From contig CBDCVP010000023.1 in the NCBI GenBank assembly GCA_965223025.1, positions 2,046,001 through 2,110,000 of the forward strand: 64,000 nt of DNA. Reading direction: 5' to 3'. Shown one piece after another: positions 54,452-63,625 of this stretch. The stretch comes from JABDMH01 sp965223025. GTDB taxonomy: Bacteria; Bacteroidota; Bacteroidia; Chitinophagales; Saprospiraceae. Positions within the stretch are counted from its first letter, which is position 1, and every line of letters starts with the position of its first letter. The position numbers and the translations under genes are program-made. Below the pieces are notes generated by a model. The model was not told the DNA's origin. It made no database searches and worked only from the letters and a program-made list of their open reading frames with translations.

Positions 54452-55270
54452 ATGAAATTCATTCGCAGTTGCCTATTTATAAGTATGTGGTCCATCCTCA
54501 GTTTTCAGGCATATTCCCAGGACACGCTGAACCTATGTATACCTGATTCGGCATTTATCGCCGATGGGGGACTGATTTCACCTACGCCCTATGTCAATGA
54601 CACCTTGGGAGATGGTATTCCTGTTGAAGCTTGTATCAACACCCCCTATGATGTCAGATTTATGGTGAGTGCCCCCTCGAATATTGTGGTTCTAAGTCTG
54701 CCAGTTACAGTCACCAGCATACGTATTGACTCCATTGAGAACCTTCCAGACGGGGTATCTTATCAGTGCACTGCGGATGATTGCAATATTCCGGCGGATT
54801 CGGTGAGCTGCATTTTCCTCAAAGGTACACCTACGGACACCAATCAGCCTGGAGTGTATGAGTTAAAAATCAATCTGACCATTAACACGAGTTTTGGGCC
54901 AATTACTGTATCGTATCCTGATCCATTACTGGCCCCAGGTAGCTATTCGCTATTACTTAATGAAGAGGGTCATGATAATTGTGATCAAAGTACTCCTGTC
55001 TTTGATGTGGTAGAACCCACCGAAACATGGTCAATCTATCCAAATCCTGCCGATAGTCGTCTTTCCATCGAGCATGCCCTGCCACCACTTCGAGACGCCA
55101 GGCTGGATGTCTTAGGCATCTCGGGTGAAGTGTTGTCTACCAACACCATCGCTGGTTGGCAGGCCGGAGACATTCAGCAATTAGAGGTTTCCAGACTAAA
55201 GGCGGGCTTGCATATCGTACGTGTGACCTGGGAAGACCAAGTTATATTCAAGAAATTCGTGAAACATTGA
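54452..55270 (+). CDS. Secreted protein with T9SS sorting domain, function unknown
   Basis: A 272-residue protein. Signal peptide about 1-22 (ending AYSQ). The middle (about 25-185) is a beta-sandwich-like region with five or more Cys and short strands. The T9SS type A domain starts about residue 187 (WSIYPNPADSRLSIEH) and ends FKKFVKH. Proteins with such a plain middle region are common in Saprospiria and unassigned. The gene starts divergently 51 bp from the TonB receptor gene and converges with the TerB-like gene. Confidence 0.85.
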   Translation: MKFIRSCLFISMWSILSFQAYSQDTLNLCIPDSAFIADGGLISPTPYVNDTLGDGIPVEACINTPYDVRFMVSAPSNIVVLSLPVTVTSIRIDSIENLPDGVSYQCTADDCNIPADSVSCIFLKGTPTDTNQPGVYELKINLTINTSFGPITVSYPDPLLAPGSYSLLLNEEGHDNCDQSTPVFDVVEPTETWSIYPNPADSRLSIEHALPPLRDARLDVLGISGEVLSTNTIAGWQAGDIQQLEVSRLKAGLHIVRVTWEDQVIFKKFVKH

Positions 55271-55304
55271 ACTGATTAATTTTGGATTGAACTTTAGATG
55301 ACTC

Positions 55305-55784
55305 TCAATCGGTTCTGGCCTGATCTAAAGGTGAAATCATTTCAAGACCTACGATCTTCTTTTCACGGGGACTGATGGCACCCCATTTCAAAAATCCACC
55401 AGAGGCTCTGGCTACATGCATAGCAAAACTCAGTAGGCTTTCATAAAGTGCGATGGCAAGTTCTCGATTTTCGATCTTAGGTAGAATCAGGTTCAGCTGT
55501 GCCAGCTGGTTTCCTATCTTCCTATTGCGTTGCTCGATATCGCCTTTATGCATCTCAATGAAATGATTCAGGCGGGATTCAAAATCCTCGCCAGCGTCCA
55601 AGTAAAACTCACTCAATCCTTCAGGCAGTGTATAACTCCTTATCTCGGTCACCTTCTTAGCCCAATCCCTTTCCTTGGTGTCGATCTCTCCATCAGCACC
55701 AGCAATCAGCACAGTGATCAAGGCAAGCGAGTCCTTCAATTGAGCGTACTCCTGCTGGTCAAGACCCTTGATTTGTTCTACCAT
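55305..55784 (-). CDS. TerB-like helical protein
   Basis: A 159-residue mostly helical protein. ALITVLIAGADGEIDTKERDWAKK (about 20-43) fits the start of the TerB/tellurite-resistance-type fold, with an EF-like acidic stretch. I chose the ATG at 55784, since upstream in-frame residues to 55835 are unlike coding sequence. The second half has SYTLPEG, ESRLNHFIEMHKG and SFAMHVARASGG. Members are tied to metal or stress responses only loosely. It converges with the T9SS gene. Confidence 0.7.
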   Translation of the reverse strand: MVEQIKGLDQQEYAQLKDSLALITVLIAGADGEIDTKERDWAKKVTEIRSYTLPEGLSEFYLDAGEDFESRLNHFIEMHKGDIEQRNRKIGNQLAQLNLILPKIENRELAIALYESLLSFAMHVARASGGFLKWGAISPREKKIVGLEMISPLDQARTD

Positions 55785-55986
55785 TTTCAGATTTGAAATT
55801 TCACACAAATTTATCAAAAGATCACAGCTGACCAACTATTGTTTCTCTTGAGAAAAGATACATTTTGGAGACGTTGGTTGCTGGTAAGAAATATAGATCC
55901 GGTTATTTTATCTTCGCAGTGGAATTGACTGGATTCTCGGTAAGATTTATTAAAACTGGAGTGCATCATTGGCTGCCACCACGATC

Positions 55987-56895
55987 ATGGATACAAATCA
56001 ATCTGACTTCTCTACTAGATTAGGTCCTTACTTGATCTGCATAATCACACTTCATTTGACCTTGATCGTAGGCTGTTCGGGAGATCCTCCTCGTGCAGAA
56101 ACCATGTTAGAACCTGAAGTGGACACTTTGCTGCTTAAGGTGAGTGTAGACAAATTGCGTCTGCGCAGTGCTCCCAGCATGACTTCCGAAACACTGAGCC
56201 TACTGCCCGAGGGAGCATTCGTGAAATATTGGAATGAGCACACGCAGGAGAAAACTACAGTCACACTGAGAGGCACATCCATTACGGAATCTTGGTTTCT
56301 TGTCTCTTTGGGAGAGGTCGAAGGCTGGGTCTTTGGAGGTGCTTTGGAAGCGGTCACTAATGAAGAGGGCGAAGACTATATCATAGTCGCCGGAGAACGA
56401 GTAGGTCAAATTTTGGCGGGTGATAGCGAGCAGGATATCATCGATCGTCTGGGAGGTGACCTAGTGACTCGGGGCGATTTTATGATCGGTGAAGGTGAGT
56501 ATGTAAAAGCCACATTTGTATATCCCGAGACACCCAAAGAGCTGATCTTACTCTGGTATGAGGCAGACTTCAAAAGGCTACATGAGATTCGCATCCGGCG
56601 AGCCCAATCTCCTTGGACTACCGAGCAGGGTATTAAGATCGGAAGCACCCTGCGTGAGGTCGAAGCCATAAATCAAAGTCCTTTTCTCCTCAGTGGTTTT
56701 GAATGGGACTATGCTGGCAGTACAAGGGGTTGGCAAGATGGCATTTTATCGGAAGAATTATCTTTGGTTTTCGATCCACCTAAAAAGGTACACAAGGCAT
56801 TGCTGGGTGACCAATCTATCCCCTCCTCACATGAGCGTATGCAGGCGGTCGATCCCAAAGTCAAGGTGATCAGGGTTCTTTTTTCTTCTACTTAA
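55987..56895 (+). CDS. Lipoprotein with SH3b domain
   Basis: A 302-residue lipoprotein. The signal ends VGCSG (Cys about residue 30). A bacterial SH3 (SH3b) domain follows at about 55-125 (VSVDKLRLRSAP...GWVFGGALE). The C-terminal 170 residues are a beta-rich region with no known family. SH3b domains often bind cell-wall peptides. The ATG at 55987 is chosen over an upstream TTG. It converges with the esterase-ThuA gene. No enzymatic motif is visible. Confidence 0.75.
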   Translation: MDTNQSDFSTRLGPYLICIITLHLTLIVGCSGDPPRAETMLEPEVDTLLLKVSVDKLRLRSAPSMTSETLSLLPEGAFVKYWNEHTQEKTTVTLRGTSITESWFLVSLGEVEGWVFGGALEAVTNEEGEDYIIVAGERVGQILAGDSEQDIIDRLGGDLVTRGDFMIGEGEYVKATFVYPETPKELILLWYEADFKRLHEIRIRRAQSPWTTEQGIKIGSTLREVEAINQSPFLLSGFEWDYAGSTRGWQDGILSEELSLVFDPPKKVHKALLGDQSIPSSHERMQAVDPKVKVIRVLFSST

Positions 56896-56982
56896 TCGCT
56901 CGGTCCCGGCTTTCAACAAACTGTAAGGCCCAAAGATATCCGGTTCACACTGTTGATCAAGGAAAATTACTGTTCTCCGACT

Positions 56983-58713
56983 TCAATTAGCTGACCGAAC
57001 TTCATCGGGAGATGGTAGGACCAATGGTATAGGCTGTGAGACGACGCCAGATGCTGCCCACTCAGCACCCCTTTGCAGGGTTATCTTAAATCCTAAGCCC
57101 TGCATAGATTCATTCAGATGTCCTAATGTAGTGTGAAATATCCGACCCTGTCCATACCGTATCGACATCAATATCGGCTCATGTCTGCCAGTACCTTTCG
57201 TAGCAGGATCACTGTAGGCGGTTGCCAAAATATTTAGATTGGACGCAGGTCCTCTTAGCTGATCATATAATTCATCTTTCACATGCATCCAGCGCTCCGG
57301 AAGCCCACTAGTAATGGGATGCTGCCGGTCCCGGATCTGAACCATAAATTCGTGTTTCTCGCCGTGGTGCCCACCTTTACCCGCTGTGGTGTCACGGATG
57401 AGCTCACCATTCTTGTCAAAATAAACGTAAGGTCCGTGCGCCTCAGTGCGATCCTCCCATCCACCCAGACCAATCATCTCATTATAAGCCCTCCATGAGG
57501 CAAAGGCATTATCAGCAGCGTGCACCGAAACCAAGCCTCCTCCCGCGGCAATGAACCTCTCAAAATTATTTTTGGTGACATCCGGCCATTCATCGCCGTT
57601 GTAATTGGAAACGACGAGGTCGTAGCGACCGAAGTCGGGTCTGAAATTTTCCATTGATTTTCCGGTGGCTGGAGTCCTGACCACATCTACCTGAAATAAT
57701 CCCGTCTCCTGTAGATGTGATTGTAAGATTGGAGTGGTTTCCATCCAGTTCTTGTGATTATTTTGACCTTCAATGATCAGGGCACGCATCTTGGGGTTTA
57801 ATAATCCCTGCTCCCTCATCCAAGCCTCACATGCTGTTGGCCACCCTGAAACCGCACCCATGTCTTCAGCAAATGAGAAACCATGGCCACCGCTGTGATA
57901 AATATGCATGGCTGCAGAGACATCGTGTTTGATGAGTGCCTGATAGTAGACGATGCTGTTTTCGGCCGGGACTGACAGGTCGTCACTTGCATGAATCAGG
58001 ATCGTGGGTGGAGTCTCATTGGTGATCTGTTTTTCATTACTATAATAAAGCTGCATTTCCTTGCTGGGATGATCCCCAAGGAGGTTCCGGCCGGAACCGC
58101 GGTGTCCAAAAGTGGTATCCATGCTGACCACTGGATACATCAGGATTGAGAAATCAGGTCTACAGGGATACATGTCTACCATTTGAGCTGCATCAGACTC
58201 TCTCTGGTCAAAATGTGTGGATAGTGTAGAAGCCAGATGGCCGCCAGCTGAAAATCCCATCACGCCGACTCGATTTGGATCTAGTTGAAACGATCCTGCC
58301 CTACTACGAATGAGGCGCATCGCTCTCTGCGCATCCATCAAAGCAACCTTACCGCGACACTCGGGAGACTCCCAATGAGGAAGACGATATTTAAGTACAA
58401 AAGCCGACACGCCCATGCGATTGTACCACTCTGCCATGCGTGTTCCTTCCCAATCCCAGGCCAATACCGTATAACCACCACCGGGACAAATGAGTATGCT
58501 GGTACCATTGGCAACGTGGGTAGGTGCAAGAAAAACAGAAATAGAGGGCTCATGCACTTTAGAGATGCGCCGGCCGGTGCTTCCGACCTCCCATACTTCT
58601 TGTGACAGATCATTTTCACACGGGATGCCCTCGGGATACAAGGGAATGGTCATGTCCTGGGCAGACAAGGTCAATAGGCAAGAGCCTATGAAAAATAGGG
58701 TGGTAAACTTCAT
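56983..58713 (-). CDS. Alpha/beta hydrolase fused to a ThuA domain
   Basis: A 576-residue exported bifunctional protein. Signal peptide about 1-18 (ending LSAQ). The alpha/beta hydrolase (about 40-305) has an oxyanion-type SILICPGGGYTVLAW, the nucleophile GFSAGGHLAS, Asp in HASDDLSVP and His in SGGHGFSF, as in esterase-like BD-FAE/acetyl xylan esterases. The ThuA-like domain (about 311-560) has ALIIEGQNNHKNWMETTP, AAGGGLVSVHAADNAF and MSIRYGQGRIFHTTLGH. ThuA is linked to sugar metabolism. The ATG at 58713 places the signal peptide first; the frame is open to 58815. Confidence 0.87.
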   Translation of the reverse strand: MKFTTLFFIGSCLLTLSAQDMTIPLYPEGIPCENDLSQEVWEVGSTGRRISKVHEPSISVFLAPTHVANGTSILICPGGGYTVLAWDWEGTRMAEWYNRMGVSAFVLKYRLPHWESPECRGKVALMDAQRAMRLIRSRAGSFQLDPNRVGVMGFSAGGHLASTLSTHFDQRESDAAQMVDMYPCRPDFSILMYPVVSMDTTFGHRGSGRNLLGDHPSKEMQLYYSNEKQITNETPPTILIHASDDLSVPAENSIVYYQALIKHDVSAAMHIYHSGGHGFSFAEDMGAVSGWPTACEAWMREQGLLNPKMRALIIEGQNNHKNWMETTPILQSHLQETGLFQVDVVRTPATGKSMENFRPDFGRYDLVVSNYNGDEWPDVTKNNFERFIAAGGGLVSVHAADNAFASWRAYNEMIGLGGWEDRTEAHGPYVYFDKNGELIRDTTAGKGGHHGEKHEFMVQIRDRQHPITSGLPERWMHVKDELYDQLRGPASNLNILATAYSDPATKGTGRHEPILMSIRYGQGRIFHTTLGHLNESMQGLGFKITLQRGAEWAASGVVSQPIPLVLPSPDEVRSAN

Positions 58714-58916
58714 GATGATTGCATTGATAAACAGAGCCAACAATGTAAGAAAAATCGATCTTCTCTCACCTCGGCCTTGTCTAAAGAGGAGCTTTACCCA
58801 AACCCACGGTCCCACTGTAGATCACCAAAATCGCAGGGATGCAGGATGGCTTGAGATGAAACCTAACTGGTGACCAACGGCAATCCGTGGGAAGGTTCTA
58901 GATCGTAGAAAAATCT

Positions 58917-60281
58917 ATGTATTTTACCTCAATGTCGAACCAATACGTGCTATCCAGTGATCAGGTGTCAAAGGCACCCGCCACATTTCGGGAGCGTTTG
59001 CGATTTCTGGGACCAGGATTTATTTTATCGGCCTCCATCGTGGGGTCTGGAGAACTGATCGCCACCACCACCTTAGGAGCAAAGGCTGGTTTTGTCACAT
59101 TTTGGGTGATCGTAGTGAGTTGCCTGATCAAAGTAATGTTACAGCTTGAGTTCGCCAAGCATACCATCCTTCATGGTGAGACACCCATGCAGGCTTTCAA
59201 CAGACTTCCGGGGCCTAAGTTTGGAAAGGCTCATTGGACGATCTGGACTTTTTTCATCTTGATGGTGACCAAGATTCTTCAAGTGGGTGGTGTGTTGGGG
59301 GGAGTAGCCATCATTCTTAATCTCCTGCTGCCAGGTGTATCCATAAACATCCTTGCTTTTGCGACGGCTATTGTGGTTGCATTAATGATTTTTAGAGGAT
59401 ACTATCGCTTTATTGAAAAGATGTCGATGATCATGATTGGCGCCTTCACCATTTTCACCTTCGTATGTCTGTATTTTTTGAAGTTCACACCTTATGATAT
59501 CACTTTTTCAGAGATCTGGTCGGGTTTACAGTTTAACCTTCCAAAAGAGGCTGTAGCCATCGCCATCGGTGCCTTCGGCATCACTGGAGTAGGTGGTGAT
59601 GAGATTATCGCCTACAATTACTGGTGTTTGGAAAAGGGATATGCTGCCAAGACCGGCCGACGTGATGACTCCCAGGGATGGGAGGATAGGGCACGCGGAT
59701 GGATCAAAGTGATGCACTATGACGCAATCGCTGCTATGATCGTATATACTTTGATGACTGCAGCCTTTTATCTACTGGGAGCGGCTGTCTTACATGCCAG
59801 CGGAAGTGTACCCGAAGGATATGAGATGATAGAAACACTTTCTAAGATGTATACAGAATCGCTGGGACCAGGTGCAAAAACTTTCTTCATGGTAGGCGCT
59901 TTTGTCGTATTATTTTCCACCCTATTTGCAGCATTGGCACAGTGGACCCGGCAGTTCTCCGATATCTTCGGTCAGCTGGGTTGGATTGACTTCTTTAATT
60001 CCTCCGATCGGATGAAGTCAATTGCCTGGCTCAGCTGGATATTTCCGTTTTCCTGGGCCCTGATATTTGTCTTTGTCAAACTCCCAGTAGCCATGGTTTT
60101 AGCAGGGGGGGTGATCACTTCGATTATCCTCCTGCTTGTGATCGGGGCTGTTGTTAGTTTTCGCTACAAGCATCTCATTCCATCATTTAGGCCTTCGTCC
60201 AGCTATGATTTTCTACTATGGACCAGCATTATTGTGACTGTAATTATTGCCATCTACGGAGTGCTCAAACTCGTTTTATAG
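58917..60281 (+). CDS. Nramp-related metal transporter with non-canonical metal-site motifs
   Basis: A 454-residue membrane protein of the Nramp (SLC11) fold with about 11 helices. The start FLGPGFILSASIVGSGELIATT (about 30-50) is helix 1; the usual DPGN metal site is replaced by SIVGSGE. In helix 6 GAFGITGVGGDEIIAYNYW (about 218) replaces the usual MPHN with an acidic DE. Both changes are seen in Nramp-related clades reported to transport other ions such as magnesium. The cation is therefore unclear. An in-frame ATG at 58932 is an alternative start. It stands alone between divergent and convergent genes. Confidence 0.8.
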   Translation: MYFTSMSNQYVLSSDQVSKAPATFRERLRFLGPGFILSASIVGSGELIATTTLGAKAGFVTFWVIVVSCLIKVMLQLEFAKHTILHGETPMQAFNRLPGPKFGKAHWTIWTFFILMVTKILQVGGVLGGVAIILNLLLPGVSINILAFATAIVVALMIFRGYYRFIEKMSMIMIGAFTIFTFVCLYFLKFTPYDITFSEIWSGLQFNLPKEAVAIAIGAFGITGVGGDEIIAYNYWCLEKGYAAKTGRRDDSQGWEDRARGWIKVMHYDAIAAMIVYTLMTAAFYLLGAAVLHASGSVPEGYEMIETLSKMYTESLGPGAKTFFMVGAFVVLFSTLFAALAQWTRQFSDIFGQLGWIDFFNSSDRMKSIAWLSWIFPFSWALIFVFVKLPVAMVLAGGVITSIILLLVIGAVVSFRYKHLIPSFRPSSSYDFLLWTSIIVTVIIAIYGVLKLVL

Positions 60282-60299
60282 TTTACCAGCGCAATTGTA

Positions 60300-60980
60300 T
60301 TATTGCCCGGTGAGCTGTTCCAACATCTCAACGATGGTCTCCGATAATTGAGCCAAGGCCATTTCAACAACCCACGTACTTCGGTCACGCGGTATTACAT
60401 AATTCGAAATGGACCTGAGCTCCAGAAATGGTACTTCATGCAGTAGATTGACGTAGAAAAAAGCAGCTCCTTCCATGGTTTCTACATCTGCATGATATTT
60501 GTTTTTGATCCGTTCAATGGTAGGACCAAATCCAGATGAAGTATTCAGCGTAAGTCCGTGCTTGTTAGGCAAGAACTTCCTATCTGAGGCCGGATTCACC
60601 AACTTCCCTTCGGTAAAGGGAAAGCTATTTGCATCAATAAGCTTTTCTTGGAAAAGATCTGAAAAGCGACCGTCTCGATGCTGTACTCCAAGATCTCCCA
60701 CCTGCTCTGTGATGACATTGACGACAGAACCCAGCTCAATTTCGGCCTGATAAGATCCAGCAATACCGGCATTAATGCTTAAATCTGGTTTCACAATAGC
60801 ATATTGGGATGAGAGTTGGGCTGCTGTCATCATCATGCCGATACCTGTGACCAGCACAGCTACTTCTAGATCTTTCTTGCACAAGATTCCTGAAGGGTCA
60901 GCCTTAAATCCAGCTGAGTGTAACCTTACTCTGATCGGCTCCCATTCCCTGACCGTAGCAGTGACCAACAATATTTTCAC
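60300..60980 (-). CDS. mqnB: Futalosine hydrolase (menaquinone biosynthesis)
   Basis: A 226-residue nucleoside-phosphorylase-like hydrolase. It cleaves futalosine to hypoxanthine and dehypoxanthinyl futalosine in the futalosine route to menaquinone. Motifs: the start ILLVTATVREWEPI, INAGIAGSY (about 90), HADVETMEGAAFF (about 164-176) and ELRSISNYVIPRD (about 190) with the catalytic Asp. It overlaps the upstream OMP gene by 4 bp. Menaquinone is the usual Bacteroidota respiratory quinone. Confidence 0.9.
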   Translation of the reverse strand: MKILLVTATVREWEPIRVRLHSAGFKADPSGILCKKDLEVAVLVTGIGMMMTAAQLSSQYAIVKPDLSINAGIAGSYQAEIELGSVVNVITEQVGDLGVQHRDGRFSDLFQEKLIDANSFPFTEGKLVNPASDRKFLPNKHGLTLNTSSGFGPTIERIKNKYHADVETMEGAAFFYVNLLHEVPFLELRSISNYVIPRDRSTWVVEMALAQLSETIVEMLEQLTGQ

Positions 60981-61819
60981 GGATCCCCATTGCTTTTAGT
61001 GTAACCAATTCCTGCCAAAGGGGTCACACCCAATTGCTGATGAACTGTTGAACAAACGTCGATCTTCAGACCTCTGCCAAGTCCATAGCCTATTCCAAAA
61101 CAGAATAGTGATGGATAGGTGTTCACACCCAACCTAAGAGACAGACTATCCATAACTTTATATTGCAAGCCAAACTTAAGATTTTCCTTTTGGTCGGTCA
61201 CTTTTTCCACCTCCGTTAGCACTAGCACCTTCTCCGAGGGCAGGTATGAGAGGCCAAAATTAATAGCCATCGGCAAGATCTCTTGCTCCACCCAATTTAT
61301 CTGAAAGGGGTTGTATACATGGAATCCCAATTTGAGAACTTTGGATAAGTGCGATTGAATCCCTAATTCTACCAGGAGTGCAGATTTCTTGCCATAACCC
61401 GGGATCCTAGCTTGTAGGTAGTCAAACTGAATACCAAGGGAGAGACCTTCCAAAATCCTGCGACCATAAGCAACACCGGCAAGAAACTCATTGTACGCGT
61501 CAAAGCCGAAATATTGCACGGTGGCACCAAAGCCACCCAGTGTCGTGGCATAAGCACCTACCACCGAGTAAAAATTAAGACCTTCATTCCCAAACCGTCG
61601 TTCGGCAGTAGCATAAAAAGCTGTTTCTTTCGAGAATCCCAGTGCCGCCTCATTACCATACATCGCGATGACTCCACCTTGTACAGACTTAATGTTACCT
61701 AAGGCAGTACCTGAAGCTCCAGCACCTAAGGATAGTAGGTTCTGAGCAGACAGTAAACAGGTAGCCAAGATCATAAGTAAAATCAGGCCAGCTCTCGCCA
61801 TTTGCTTGCCAACAACCAT
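60977..61819 (-). CDS. PorV/PorQ-like outer-membrane beta-barrel protein
   Basis: A 280-residue barrel protein with signal peptide (about 7-25, ending LLSAQ). It has the plug-like start SLGAGASGTALGNIKSVQ and repeated aromatic-ended strands. The pattern resembles the PorV/PorQ-family T9SS-associated OMPs and the FadL-related group. There is no paired T9SS gene here. The stop overlaps the start of mqnB by 4 bp, an odd pairing. An in-frame ATG 18 bp inside (61801) is an alternative start. Confidence 0.75.
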   Translation of the reverse strand: MVVGKQMARAGLILLMILATCLLSAQNLLSLGAGASGTALGNIKSVQGGVIAMYGNEAALGFSKETAFYATAERRFGNEGLNFYSVVGAYATTLGGFGATVQYFGFDAYNEFLAGVAYGRRILEGLSLGIQFDYLQARIPGYGKKSALLVELGIQSHLSKVLKLGFHVYNPFQINWVEQEILPMAINFGLSYLPSEKVLVLTEVEKVTDQKENLKFGLQYKVMDSLSLRLGVNTYPSLFCFGIGYGLGRGLKIDVCSTVHQQLGVTPLAGIGYTKSNGDP

Positions 61820-61900
61820 AACAACTTGAAAGTAGCAAATTTGTTGAGAGATTAACTACTTTTGAGTTACAACTTCTTCATTTACGGGCGAAACGGTCCA

Positions 61901-63532
61901 TCAATCACTTTGCAAGAAGGGATATCGATAGTCAACCGGTGGATCAAAGTTTTCTTTGATGGTGCGTGGTGATAACCAGCGATAGAGATTGAGCATAGAT
62001 CCGGCTTTGTCATTGGTCCCGCTGCCTCGTCCTCCTCCAAAGGGCTGTTGGCCAACCACTGCACCGGTAGGCTTGTCATTGATATAAAAATTGCCAGCCG
62101 CATGTCGCAATGCAGCTGTCGCTTCAACTATGGCAGAGCGCTCCCTAGCAAATATGGCACCTGTGAGTGCATAAGGAGAAGTTTTGTTAACCAGTGACAA
62201 TGTCTCCGCAAATTTCTTGTCATCGTAAGTATACACCGTAAGCACTGGACCGAATATTTCCTCCCGCATAGTCCGATATGTTGGATCTGAAGTTTTTAGT
62301 ACGGTCGGGTGAACAAAAAAACCACTTTCCTTATGATAGTTCCCTCCAGCCACTACTGATATGGATTTGTCTGACTTGGCTCGCTTGATGTAGCGAGTGA
62401 TTTTATCGAATGCCTTTTCGTCGATCACTGCATTGATAAAATGCTCAAAGTCTTCTGGTGATCCAACTTTGAAGGATGCAAGATCTTGCCTAATGTTTGT
62501 ACGCACCTGCTTCCAGAGACTCCTGGGAATATACGCCCTGGAGGCTGCAGAACACTTCTGGCCCTGATATTCGAATGCTCCCCTGCTCAAGGCGGTAGAT
62601 AGCTGATCAACATTGGCAGATGGGTGCGCAATGACAAAATCCTTGCCGCCAGTTTCGCCCACAATTCTTGGATAGCTTCGAAAGGCAGATATGTTGTTGC
62701 CAATGGTCCTCCAAAGCGATTGGAATACCCCAGTACTCCCTGTAAAGTGCAAACCGGCAAAGTCGCGATGTCTAAAGATGATTTTTCCAGCCACTGGTCC
62801 ATCTACAAAGATGAGATTGATTACACCAGGTGGTAAGCCAGCAGCTTGAAGTACTTCCATGATCACATGTGCGGAATATATCTGCGTTGCAGCCGGTTTC
62901 CACACCACTGTATTTCCAAGCATAGCAGGTGCAGATGGCAGGTTTGCAGCGATGGAAGTAAAATTGAAAGGTGTCAGCGCAAACACAAAACCCTCCAATG
63001 GCCGATACTCCAACCGATTCCAAGTGCCACGGCTGCTCCCCGGCTGTTGGCCATATATCTCCTGCATATAGCTGGCGTTAAATCTAAAAAAGTCGGCGGT
63101 CTCCGCGACGGCATCAATCTCAGACTGATATATGTTCTTGGATTGCCCCAGCATAGTGGCGGCATTCATTCTTTGACGATAGGGACCGGTGACAAGGTCA
63201 GCAGCCTTCAGAAAAATCGCTGCTCGATCTGTCCAGTGCATGGACTCCCAACGGGGTTTGGCCTCAAGGGCAGCCTTAATAGCCATCCGCACATGTGGGG
63301 CCCTGCCTAAACAATATGATCCTAGATGAGCATGCCGGTCATGAGGAGGGCAGATGCTTACTTTGTTTCTGGTGCGTACAGCCGTTCCATTAATCACCAT
63401 GGGAATATCCCATTTCTCTTCTTTCAGTTGGGTAAGAGCTGCCTTGATCTCTCCACGTTCTGGACTACCAGGCTCATAGGTTAATATCTTCTCATTGAGG
63501 GCTAGTGGAAGGCGTGGTGCTGAGTTTTCCAT
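61901..63532 (-). CDS. pruA: L-glutamate gamma-semialdehyde dehydrogenase
   Basis: A 543-residue aldehyde dehydrogenase (1-pyrroline-5-carboxylate dehydrogenase) that oxidises glutamate semialdehyde to glutamate in proline degradation. The catalytic Cys is in GQKCSAASRAYIP (about 337) and the Glu in VGETGGKDF (about 302). FTGSTGVFQ (about 280) is the NAD site, and PFGGGRGSGTNDKAG near the end is typical. Bacteroidota have this stand-alone form rather than the fused PutA. No proline dehydrogenase gene is next to it. Confidence 0.93.
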   Translation of the reverse strand: MENSAPRLPLALNEKILTYEPGSPERGEIKAALTQLKEEKWDIPMVINGTAVRTRNKVSICPPHDRHAHLGSYCLGRAPHVRMAIKAALEAKPRWESMHWTDRAAIFLKAADLVTGPYRQRMNAATMLGQSKNIYQSEIDAVAETADFFRFNASYMQEIYGQQPGSSRGTWNRLEYRPLEGFVFALTPFNFTSIAANLPSAPAMLGNTVVWKPAATQIYSAHVIMEVLQAAGLPPGVINLIFVDGPVAGKIIFRHRDFAGLHFTGSTGVFQSLWRTIGNNISAFRSYPRIVGETGGKDFVIAHPSANVDQLSTALSRGAFEYQGQKCSAASRAYIPRSLWKQVRTNIRQDLASFKVGSPEDFEHFINAVIDEKAFDKITRYIKRAKSDKSISVVAGGNYHKESGFFVHPTVLKTSDPTYRTMREEIFGPVLTVYTYDDKKFAETLSLVNKTSPYALTGAIFARERSAIVEATAALRHAAGNFYINDKPTGAVVGQQPFGGGRGSGTNDKAGSMLNLYRWLSPRTIKENFDPPVDYRYPFLQSD

Positions 63533-63625
63533 ATAGATTTTGATCAGATAATTTCACTAAATTATCTATTATTATCCACTGCTGCACGATCGCGTGGGAT
63601 AGCGCTCTATAAGGTAAATTCAGTC

